Part shown: positions 46,376-56,927 of the stretch, piece by piece
Numbering within the stretch: position 1 is the first letter of the stretch
How the letters are laid out: each line of letters begins with the position of its first letter
NCBI RefSeq assembly: GCF_964204865.1
Contig: NC_135250.1
Location: forward strand, 7,688,001 to 7,752,000
Length of the DNA stretch: 64,000 bases
Reading direction: 5' to 3'
Origin: Styela clava
Lineage: Eukaryota > Chordata > Ascidiacea > Stolidobranchia > Styelidae
Notes under the pieces: generated by a model
Told to the model about the DNA's origin: nothing
Databases searched by the model: none
Seen by the model: the letters and a program-made list of their open reading frames with translations, nothing else
Program-made: the position numbers and the translations under genes

Positions 46376-47157
46376 GAAATGTTACAAAATGGCGGACACG
46401 CTAAATAACAGTATCAGGCATATATCTTGGTAGGGAGAATTTTTCATAGTGGCAGCTGTGGACTACCTGTGTGTCGTATTTGTTTTCAGTTCGTAATATT
46501 TACAACGTTAGCATGGTCAAATAGCGCACCTCGTTCAACGAATGTAGTATTGTAGAGCGAGACTAGAAAGATTAGTGGAAAACTACTAGGATGGATTGTG
46601 ATGTCATAATACGCTATGTCATTTTTCAATATGATGACATCATTTTAGTTATTGCATCAAAACAAATAGTTTGGTTGAAATTTAGTTGAAAATTACTTGT
46701 TAGGATAGGTTTGGCTGTGACCTAAACACGGAATGTAGATGATGAGGGAAGCCCTATGCCCTCATGCTGAATCGGAAATAAAAGTCTCCCAAATTGAGTA
46801 GGCTTCAGACTTACCAAGAATATCATGATCGCGAGGAACTAGAAATCATGATTGGTTTAAAAATACAAAATTTATTAGTAAATCATAGGGTTATGATACA
46901 TAAATAGGGACAATAAAAAATAACGAAGGAAAAATTATGTGTAATTTCATAACAATCGTTTGATGACGGTAGCAAATTATTAGACACAGTGGAACAAAAC
47001 AAAAATAAAACAAATGACAGTGTTTTTTAATTAAGAAAGATGAACTCAGATAACAAAAATCAGGAAAATACAAAATTTACATTGTAATTAAAATTAGTGC
47101 GCCATTCAATTGATATTTGTTTTGATAATAGATTTATTCATGCCTAGGTTGAGCTAT

Positions 47158-47370
47158 AAATAGGCGCTTCAGAAGTGTGTGTGCCAATGTGGGTGGAGGT
47201 AACTAATTCTGTTCGCCTACTTTACATCAAGTTACGTAAAGGGACTGGAACATATGAACAGGGGGTATATTCACTTTGCTAACACAGACAGTCTCCAAAC
47301 TCGTAATAGAACTAAAATAAGAAAAATCGGAATAACATTATGGCCCGACCCTAACCTGGAACACACACTG
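47158..47370. repeat. Dispersed repeat, copy 2
   Basis: Matches 43990-44150 in blocks. Unit B lacks it at the corresponding place (about 53150-53220), which suggests insertion into unit A after duplication, or replacement in B. Confidence 0.65.
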
Positions 47371-47967
47371 CGGGATTCCCTTTTTTGTATTACTTGAAGA
47401 GATGCTACGCGTTGTATACTTACTTATATGTTCCAAGTAGTTTTAAATGCTTTCATGAGAAATAGAGTGGAAAACCTGAGTCATTTGTATAACCCATGTG
47501 GATGTATAGATTATTTAAAGATATCATCGACTTGAAAATAAATAATTTTGCGTTTAAATCTTTTAATTAAGAAAATTTACATAAAACGTGTTCAATATTG
47601 CCTGAATAATCTATGAAACTTTCAAATTTCTAGCATTTCAGAAAATAGATCCGAATATATAAAGATTGGAAAAATGGCATTTCACCTGTTTCATTCAAAT
47701 AATCTTGAAAAATACTAAGAGGAGGAACGGAATAGCAACTGATTTTCAGACTGTGTGTGAAATCTCCTAGAAGTGAAAGTTACACAACTAAGTGAACGAA
47801 ACACATGGAAAGCGAGGCGAGTGAGCACATACAAGAAGAAAGTGAATAAAATATAAATAACTAAATAAATAAATAATATTATTAATAAATAATTCCTACG
47901 TTCAGATTTCAGAGCAAAAGTTGATGAATATATATATATCACGGTCCAACTAGCGTTTTTTGTGGAA

Positions 47968-48679
47968 TCAACTTCTTAAAACACAACGGCATCCAATTGT
48001 GATGTTTCGCACCACAATCTCATGTCCATGATGAAAAAACTTTTCGTCAACATTGACTGGTTCTACTTCGTATTTTAAGCTTCGGTCTCGTATCACTGTT
48101 TCCGCCACTGGATCCCAGCATATTGGCAAACATATTGTAGTCGTGAAATTGAAGTTTTTACAAACGACAAGAACGCTAGGATGCTGAAGTTCAAATCCAT
48201 TGACATCGAGATCAAGAGGTTTGTCTAGCACGGGTTGACAACAATTTTCGATTGCCTCTGTCGAACTGGAAACATAATTTATATAATTTGTACTTAAAAT
48301 AATACTCTATCATTCACATAATTTGAAAGCCAAAAAAGTCATAAAACTTGGCTGGTGAGCGAGATCTTTTAAAACCTTCTGTACAAGCACCTAATACAGT
48401 ATCTAATGTAGTTAGATCATATTGAAAGGCGAGAAGTCGGCGTAATTACCACGTCCTTTCGTTCGGTTACCAGTTCATGTCGAAGACGGGGTCTTTTAAC
48501 CAGTTAATCGTTCAAGATTCCTGGACTTGGGTAATGAAAGAAGCTGTAAATTATCTATAAATATTATAATTCACAAATTAAAGAAAAGATAAAAAATATT
48601 TCTCGTAACTTTACCTGAAATCAAAAGTCGACGAAACTTGGAACAGGAAACTCGCGATAAAAAGGCTCGATAAAAACAT
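47968..48679 (-). CDS. Small secreted cysteine-rich protein, IL-17/cystine-knot-like, copy A
   Basis: Two exons, 48679-48615 and 48265-47968, with GT-AG and matching phase give 120 aa. Residues 1 to about 18 (MFLSSLFIASFLFQVSS) form a signal peptide. The mature part has seven Cys: a CC pair near the start, one after HPSVLVV, then CLPIC, and a final GCRC in NITIGCRCVL. The C-x3-C plus terminal GCxC layout resembles IL-17 family proteins (ending VGCTCV), and more loosely TGF-beta-type cystine knots (CxGxC ... CxC). N-glycosylation sites NFT and NIT are present. A TATA-like box lies about 58 nt upstream of the ATG. It is therefore a secreted cytokine or growth-factor candidate. The fold is inferred from the Cys pattern, while the gene itself is well supported by an intact second copy. 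Confidence 0.78.
48425..48530. repeat. SINE tail fragment in the intron of copy A
   Basis: ttcgttcggttaccagttcatg and the following text match the body of the SINE at 43096-43426. The same fragment is in unit B (about 54165-54270), so it predates the unit duplication. Confidence 0.55.
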
Positions 48680-48736
48680 TTTGACGTTCTTCTCTGGTAA
48701 TTGTAGACTGATAGAAAATACTTAAATGTTCCATCC

Positions 48737-48743
48737 ATTTATA
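48737..48743 (-). promoter_or_regulatory. TATA box of secreted gene copy A
   Basis: TATAAAT on the minus strand, about 58 nt upstream of the start codon. The paired gene in unit B has a TATA-like box at the same distance (54473-54479), which supports a real core promoter with a short leader. Confidence 0.5.
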
Positions 48744-49341
48744 CGTTTTTCTCTTACGCAATTTTTTTTTCCCAACAATGAAATAAAGAATTTAAATTAT
48801 TTGGTAGAACAAATTGAACGCTTGTGATGTAATCTTGTTTCATCATCTCTATTAACAATATTTAATTTTGCTTCACGGATACCGCGATAAAAAATTGTAG
48901 GTGATTTTTATCGCCCTTGTTTCGTGACTATAGTTCTATATGACAATATTAACAATTATAACTACCTGGTGATATTGCTATATATTTTTCTCAAAATGGG
49001 GAAAGAGTAAAAAGCTATTTACGACGCAACAAGAGGCTGATATGAAAACATCGTCAATAAAAGTTTATGCGTACTCAATTTTCATTTATTATGAAATCAG
49101 TTTACTTAATATTTCAATTACGAATGTGAGTTGCCAGTAAAATAGCAGAAGAAATATACTTGAGGGTTTTTAAAACCACCGCTGTGGAATATTATTTGCT
49201 GACTTTCTATTTGTCCAATAAATATCAGTATTTGTGAAGAATGTTAGTTATTGTTACGATTTACTCCGTGAAATATAAACGGAATTACTATTAACTTTTA
49301 CAGTAACATGTATTTTATTTCACTCATCATAGAAAATAATT

Positions 49342-49441
49342 GGTACTCCTGAAGTAGTGAATCAAGATGGTGGGCACCCTAAACTGAACAACTACTGCGT
49401 TCCGGTGTCCGCCATCTTGGTTCAAATACTTTGGGAGTACC
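49342..49441. mobile_element. 100-bp palindromic miniature element
   Basis: GGTACTCC at the left is mirrored by GGAGTACC at the right, and CAAGATGG by CCATCTTG inside, so the strand can fold into a long imperfect hairpin. Unit B lacks it at the matching place (about 54968), where the sequence runs aaaataatttaataaa. No clear target duplication could be fixed. Confidence 0.6.
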
Positions 49442-50352
49442 AAATATTTTAGAATAAATAAATAGTATAAAAATATCTCAATTGTTTTTTTCAACTTTTT
49501 TCAGATAATACCGATTCTTTGATTCATATATATTTCACAATGTTCTCATGGCGCAATATTCTATTATTCTATTATTTACTTATTCTATTATATTTCACGT
49601 ATTACGACACGGCTGATGAAACTTTTACTGATAGAAAATCCATCTTTGGTATTCGTGTCACAATATCAAGCTCGCAAACTTGGATCATTATTCATGATTT
49701 TGTCATTTTTACATGCAACGAACGAATCAAATTCCAATGTATGGTCCAAGCTTTATCAGTGGTTATGGAGTATTATAATTTTACTATTTAACGTGCTTGC
49801 ATATCGACCCAGACTGCGAATAGTATTTGTTTAATCTGATCTGAATTTGACCCGTTTTAACGCGCTCTAACACTGCATGGATAAAGTATGCCAATACAAT
49901 ATAGTCATCACAAAGCTTTTTTTTTTATGACACATGTTTATTCAAGGTGTAATCAAAATTTTTAAGCATCATATAAAAGAAAACAAACTTCTTATATAAA
50001 ATCATAGCTACAGCCTCGATTCAAGCACTTTGTAGGATAATGCAATGCTGAATAAGTTGCCAGTTTTAACGTAATACCAATCCCCGCACATCAAACTGAA
50101 TGAATTATCGGAAAGGCTTAAATTTGGGTCTCAAATTTGTGAACGTTGCACTTTTAATAATTTAGGGAATTTTTAATTGTGTGATATATATATATATATA
50201 ATTATATTAACGCTAAACCGTTAAATTAACGATTGAATTAAGAAAGTTCGATGTGCGAGGGTTCAACTGCCTCCTGACTGGAACTTTTTCCATAGTGGTA
50301 ACCAGTTATAAAAAAACATTGAGCTTTGAAAAATGAACCAAATCACACGTAC

Positions 50353-51325
50353 CGTTACTCCTTTGTCTCTCAGTGCTTTCGAAGGAGCTAATACATCAAC
50401 TCCTGCTTTTCCGTCAGTGATGACAAATACTACATCGTTGACGTCTGGTCGGTTTCCGTTTTCTGGAGTCAGACTTACCTCAAGAGCGTGCTGGAGAGCA
50501 TTTCATGTTAGGGATCCTATTGAAATAATATGAATAAAGTTTCTCTTTGTAAACGATACCATACATGGTCAATCCTCCAATTATTCGAGAATTATTTTGT
50601 TCATTTGCCAGGTCTTCGGCTGTTTGGTGTTAACGATTATAATAGCTAAGGTGAAAAAATTTCAACTTTGCGGTTACTAACGGTAAGCTAAGAGTTTCAT
50701 TTCAATAGAAAAATTCACAAAAACGCAAATAAATAAATAAATATAATGCTCGTCGTCCACACACCCCTGCCATTGTACTCAAACTCATTGGATGCCTGGA
50801 AAAATTTCTCAAAGTCGTCCGGGAAGCTGTTTAAAAATATTTGAGACTCCATATCTACTTCATTGTTGTACCAAAACATAGCAAAGTTGACAGCTGTTCT
50901 GTTGATTATGAAAGACCTGAAGCGAATAAATATAGACGATCCGTCACATTTCTTATAGTCCTAGTTAGTAATTTTTTCTTCGAATCTTTGTTTGAATCTA
51001 AGCTTTGGTGCCGTTTTGTATACTAAATACAGGCACTCTATTTTATTGTATATTCTCATTGCACAAAATGTGGCAACATAGAAATGAGGTTAAGGCCTTG
51101 GTCACGCATGAATAGTACTTTGCTAGAAGTTCGAGAATTTTCGCGCCAATTTCCGGCGTTTCGGCGATGTTAGTGTAAGGGCTTAGTGGACAGTATTTTC
51201 GACTGTTTATGCCTCGAAAGCAGAGTGCAGTTAGCACGAATGCAGTTAGCATGAACCAATTTTCAATACCAATTGACGAGGAAAAGTTCATAACATCGAC
51301 AACATCTACGAATGCATATGGAGGA
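50353..51325 (-). pseudogene. vWA-domain pseudogene, truncated copy of the CCP-vWA gene
   Basis: Three exon remnants match exons at 57377-58748: about 51325-51220, 50940-50770 and 50516-50353. The first is cut at the tandem junction and has no CCP exons upstream. Its metal-binding MIDAS reads NFSSS where the intact gene has DSSSS, so the key Asp and first Ser are lost. The third remnant has TGA at 50503-50505 in place of the Gly codon of GTLTGKA. The final vWA exon (57098-56928 in the intact copy) is deleted. Splice-site sequences partly persist. It cannot make a working vWA domain. Confidence 0.85.
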
Positions 51326-53704
51326 AACTTGAAAAATCCTATTGAATCCTATTGTATATCGACGGTTGCTCACACTACCTTAATCCGGTGTAGAATCACC
51401 CCGCCTACGAGTAAGGGAAGAGAAACTTCATCAAATTTATATCACTACTCCATTAGTCTATTTTTCAAGGTGATAAATTTAATTATTCTGCTGTCAAAAC
51501 ATTTAAGAATTTTTGGTTTCGTATCGCAAACAAATTTGAAATTTAGGCGGTAAAACTTCGTTTTGTAATTCGCTCAGTTAGGATGATGCAATCTGTACGA
51601 CAAGTCAAGCAGCGTTTTGTCAAATGAGAAATGGCTAATATTATAATTATTCTGGCACAACGGATTTCAAATATATATATTAAGTAGACCGGATAAGAAT
51701 ATAATTATGTGCATTTTTTCATAACGAACCATCAAATTTTCATCGGATGCAGCAATTCAAATGTTAAATATCAAATAAATAAAAATTTGCTGCTTGCAGT
51801 TGCTTCATTGCTACGTCTCATGGAATTTCCAACAAAAACTTATCAGACTGTCCACTGACTTTTAGTGACGAAATCCCAGAGACATCTCGAGTTGACCTTC
51901 TTTAATTTTTGTGTTTTTATGCATACGAGGGCGCGAGTTTTATTGACTGTACTCAATGTAAAACACAATCAAAATTAAGCGTATTGTATTTTTGTCTTTC
52001 CGTTTAGCCTATCGGGTTGTCTATTATACGCCAGATGTAAATAAATCCCTAGCTATGATTTGAAACTACAAGTAGGCAAATCGGAAGCGATACGGTTCAG
52101 GTTGTAATATTTTGATAGCTATCGTAAAGAATATCTTGTATTAAGGTTTTAGATTGAACACATAATACCCGATACTACAAAAAGTCAACATTTGTAGACT
52201 CATAAGCTGTTAATATTTAAAGCGGTTTTTATTGATTTTTCTTAGTCGTTTTCATTGTGTGACAGCGACCCATTCAGAAAATGGTTTTTTTTATTAAGTG
52301 GCAATCGGTAAACTGAGAAGGGGCGCCATCGAGCCGCATTCCACTTGGGGAAGTTATCTCAATTGTTTCTTCTCTCACTTAGTTGACAGAAAAAAGATTT
52401 CATGGACGGAACAAAATGTTACAAAATGGCGGACACGCGAAATAACGTGACCAGGCAAATTTCTTGGTAGGGAGAAATTTTCATAGTGGCATCTGTAACT
52501 ACCTATGTCTCGTATTTGTTTTCAAGACGTAATATTCACAACCTTAGCATGGTCCAATAGCGCACCTCGTTCAACGGGCGTAGTATTGTAGAGCGAGACT
52601 AGAAAGATGAGTGAAAAACTACTCGAGTGGATCGTGATGTCAAAATATGCTATGTCATTTTTCAACGTGATGGTATCATTTTCTTCATTGCATCAAATCA
52701 AATAGTTTGATTAGAATTTTGTTGAAAATTAATTTTTAGAATAGATTTGGTAGTGAGCTAAACACGGAATTTGGTTGATGAAAGAAGCCTTATATACTCA
52801 TGCTGAATCGAATACAAAGTCTCGCAAATCGAGTTCAGACTTACCGAGAAAATACTGATCGTGAAAAAATAGAAATCATGATCGGTTCAAAAATATAAAA
52901 TCATCCGGTATGATACCTAAATAAGTACAATAAATAAACTAACGAAAAATAATGTGTAATTTCATAACAATCGTTTGATGACGGTAGAAAATTATTAGAC
53001 ACAGTGGAACAAAACAAAAATAAAACAAATGACATTGTTATTTGATTGAAAAGGAAGATGAACTTGGATAACAAATATCAGAAAAATACAAATTTACATT
53101 GTAATTGAAAGTAGTGCGCCATTCAATTGATAATTGTCTAGTAGAAACATATTTAATGATCACCCTTCTCCAAAGAGCTCTATATTTAGTCTATAAACGA
53201 CCAATATAAATTTACTGACTTTGTTTTGCAGTCTTGAAGAGACGCTACGTGTTGTATACTTATATGTTTGAGGTAGTTGTAAATGATTTCATAAGGGAAA
53301 GAGTGAAAAACCTGAGCCATTTGTATAACCCATGTGGACGTATAGATTATTTGAAGATATCATCGACTGGAAATTAAATAATTTTGCGGTTATATCATTT
53401 AATTGAGGAAATTTCGCCTGTTTCATTCAATATATCTTGAAAAGTACTGATGGGATAAACGGAATAGCAACTGATTTTTAGACGGTGTGTGAAATTTTTC
53501 AATACACATCTGCTAGAAATGAAGTCACGCAACGAAGTGAACGAAACACCCTCAGGAATAGTGAGGCGGGTGAGCACATACGAGAAAAAAAGTGAATAAA
53601 TATAAATAACTAAATAAATACTATTATTAATAAATAATTCCTGCGTTCAAATTTCAGAACAAAAGTTGATATATATATGTTGCAGTTCAAGTAGCGTATA
53701 GGAA

Positions 53705-54414
53705 TTAACGTCTCAAAACACAACGGCATCCAATTGTGATGTTTGACACCAGAATCCACTCCCCATCATGAAAAAACTGTTTGTCAACATTGACCGGTTC
53801 GACTTCATATTTTAGATTTCGGTCTCGTATCACTGTTTTTGTCACTGGATCCCAGCATATTGGCAAACATATTGTAGTCGTAAAATTGAAGTTGTTACAA
53901 AGGACAAGAACGCTAGGATGCTGAAGTTCAAATCCATTTACATCGAGATCAAGAGGTTTGTCTAGCACGGGTTGACAACAATTGTCGATTGCCTCTGTCG
54001 AACTGGAAACATAATTTGTACGTATAATATTAATCTATTATTCACATAATTTGAAAGCCAAAAGAAGCCATGGCTCTTGGCTGGTGAACCAGTTTTAAAA
54101 ACTTTTTGTAGTTTGAAAAGCATAAATAGGATTTAGGTTATGAACATTTTGAGTCAGTGTGAGGAAGAAAGGCGAGAAAGCTGCTTAATTACCACGCCCT
54201 TTCGTTCGGTTACCAGTTCATGTCGAAGACGGGGTCTTTTAACCAGGTAATCGTTCCAGATTCCTGGACTAAATTATCTACGAGTATAAATATTATATTT
54301 CACAAATTTAGAAAAAGATAAAAAATATTTCTCGTAACTTTACCTGAAATCAAAAGTCGACGAAACTTGGAACAGGACACTCGCGATAAAAAGGCTCACT
54401 ATTTTAAAAAACAT
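53705..54414 (-). CDS. Small secreted cysteine-rich protein, IL-17/cystine-knot-like, copy B
   Basis: Two exons, 54414-54344 and 54002-53705, give 122 aa with the same intron position and phase as copy A. The signal peptide reads MFFKIVSLFIASVLFQVSS. All seven Cys (CC, C, CLPIC, GCRC) and both N-glycosylation sites are kept. In the mature part 14 of 99 residues differ from copy A, mostly in the last third (VNVD to NITIG), while the first 30 residues are nearly identical. No frame damage is present, so both copies look functional. As with copy A, the IL-17-like label rests on Cys spacing and the ITIGCRCV ending, not on a database match. Confidence 0.78.
54165..54270. repeat. SINE tail fragment in the intron of copy B
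   Basis: Counterpart of 48425-48530 in unit A, with ttcgttcggttaccagttcatg kept. It is an old insertion shared by both units. Confidence 0.55.
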
Positions 54415-54472
54415 TTTGACGTTCTTCTTTTGTAATTGTAGACTAATAGAAAATACTTGACAAGCCCACTCA

Positions 54473-54479
54473 ATTTATA
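54473..54479 (-). promoter_or_regulatory. TATA box of secreted gene copy B
   Basis: TATAAAT on the minus strand, about 59 nt upstream of the start codon, at the same spacing as in copy A. Confidence 0.5.
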
Positions 54480-55703
54480 TATACATATTTCTCTTCCGCA
54501 AATTTTTTTTTCAACACTGAGAAAAACAAGAATCGTCCTTGTTTCGTGACTATAGTTCTATATGACAATATTAACGATTATAACTACCTGGTGGACGGTG
54601 GTATTGCTATATATATTTCTCAAAATTGGGAAAGAGTAGAAACTATCTACGACGCAACAAGAGGCTGATATGGAAACATCGTCAATAAAAGTTTATGTGT
54701 CTTTACTTTTAATTTATTATTAAATTAGTTTACTTAAGAAATATTTCAATTACGAATGTGAGTTGCCAGTAAAATAGCAGAAGAAATATACTTGAGGGTT
54801 TTTGAAACCACCGCTGTGGAATATTATTTGCTGACTTTCTATTTGTCCAATAAATATCAGTATTTGTGAAGAATGTTAGTTATTATTACAATCTACTCCG
54901 TGCAATATAAACGGAATTACTATCAAATTTATACAGTAACATGTATTTTATTTCACTCATTATAGAAAATAATTTAATAAAAATTGTAAGCAAAGTTGTT
55001 GCTGCTGTTATCTTCTTCGTTAGTTGTTGATTAGTTACTTCATTTAATTATATCTTAGACTTATACAATCTAGACTCCAATATAAAACAATTATATTAAT
55101 CAGAAGTTATACGTGTTCAAATTAGGAACTCTTGTTAATTTTATATAACAGATCAACACAGTTTCCATAATTTAATAATATTTTATCGCTCCGTTCAAAC
55201 AAATTACGATCATCAATAACAAGACTTTATAAAACACAACTTAAATCATAAAGTATAAACTGTACCTCAAACAGATTCGTCTATGAGATAACAACATAAT
55301 TAGCTAGAACAGCTAACCTTTCTCCCACCACTCTATTTTTCTTTGTCCTGATCAGTCTATTAAAAATGGAACTGGAGGTTTCTCGATTTTGTGGATAATT
55401 TATCTATCTTTATTTATTACTTTTTCGGGAAGAAGGTTTTTATAGACCAATCAAATTCTAGTTTGTCTCGTTTTCGATAAGAGGAATTTGGGATGCGCAC
55501 GATTAGGTCAAATATCTTGAAAAATTATGAAATGACCTATAGTTTATGTTAAAAATGGCGATGATTTCATTGTCCCGTGAGTATGAATCTTTGTTTTTTG
55601 CTCATGGAAATTTACAGGTGCTCCGTCGAAAGTCAAAGTTTTAGGATTAATTGGGGGTAATATCCGATGATTTAAAGTGACAAATTGGCAAAAATCTTCA
55701 ATC

Positions 55704-55795
55704 GGGTGTATAATACACCCCAGGGTGTACCATAAAGTTTGAAGGGTGTACCACATCGATAGGGTGTACCGTACCGAATGTTGTAGGGTACACAC
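55704..55795. repeat. Short GGGTGTACC repeats
   Basis: The word GGGTGTA recurs four times at roughly 20-bp steps (about 55704, 55723, 55744 and 55762), and the first is part of a small palindrome with tacaccc. This part is absent from unit A. Confidence 0.6.
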
Positions 55796-56927
55796 TAACA
55801 CATGATATGTTAATTGAATAGGTTAATATTGACAGTGGTATACTGGTATGTAATATCTAACGGTTTAACCTATACTCAAACTTAAGGCTAACGGGCTAAG
55901 GCTAAGTTATGAAAAAGCTCAGATAAGGAATTTGGATATTGTTCTCAGGGTTATCATAAAAGTTGTTCATTTTGTTCGGCCTCATTCCAAAAGCATAGAA
56001 TGTTTCCAGAAATTGGCGCATGGAGAGACATAGAAGCAAATAAATTGAGGTCCGAAACAAGGGGATTACCTCACTTTGCGCAACTGAATGATGGAATTCA
56101 ATTAATGAACTATTGCGTCGACATATTAAAAACGTAGGATTGGCGAGGTTTACCAGATTTTGAGAGAGTAGTATTTGTTCAAACTGATCTGAATTCAACC
56201 CGTTTTAACGCGCTCTAACACTACATGGATAAAAAAAATGCAAATACTATAGTCATCACAAAGCCGCCATCCCTTTACAACTATAGACACTTTTATGATA
56301 CATGTTTATTCAAGGTCTAATCACAATTTTTAAGCATCATATGAAAGCAAACAAACTTTTCGTATAAAATCATCGCTACAGCTCGATGCTAGATTTAAGC
56401 ACTTTGTAGGATAATGCAATGCTGAATACGTTGTCAGTTTTATCAAATACCAAACCCCGCACAAACTGAATGAATAATCGGAAAGGTTTAAAATTGGGTC
56501 TCAAATTTGTGAACGTTGTACTTTCAGTAATTTAGGGAATTTCTAATTGTGTGATATATATAATCCTATTAACGCTAAATTGACGTTCTCTATCTAGTGA
56601 TTGTTGCTTAAATAAATTAATTTTACACTTGAATTGTGGTAACAAAATATTTTAGTTTTGAGGAGCGCGAGACTACTTTCAATATCTGGCCGTGAAACAC
56701 ATGTAGATTTTAGGCAAACAGTAAAAATCTGTCTGATCGTGGTGGATCCGTGTGAAAACGTTTTATAAATATTCAGCGATAAATATAGCATTCTCGATGC
56801 CAAACATGTAAAGCATTTTGGGGTATATATATTGTCTGTTCATTTGTGGAATGTTACGGCTACACAAAAATGATAAATGTTCTATAAAAACTACTACGTT
56901 GTAACAATTCATTCAAAAATATAATTT

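Larger units (their letters stand above)
45187..51325. repeat. Large tandem unit A (left copy)
   Basis: The order of sequence matches unit B (51329-58741) almost throughout. It starts tgaaaaatcc...tatcgacggttgctcacac, contains the small secreted gene at 47968-48679, and ends in the vWA exon at catatggagga. Compared with B it lacks about 700 bp with the last vWA exon (near 50230) and the hAT element of B. It also has an extra 130-bp internal repeat unit (about 46126-46375), a dispersed repeat at 47158-47370 and a 100-bp palindromic element (49342-49441). The remaining non-coding sequence shows no other recognisable gene. Confidence 0.9.

Noticed and set aside
49519..49791. 90-aa hydrophobic ORF in unit A
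   Set aside because: Composition is driven by T-rich DNA, it has no counterpart in unit B, and no family is recognised.
55902..56198. 98-aa minus-strand ORF in unit B
   Set aside because: No similarity, no conserved frame in unit A, and no supporting splice sites.
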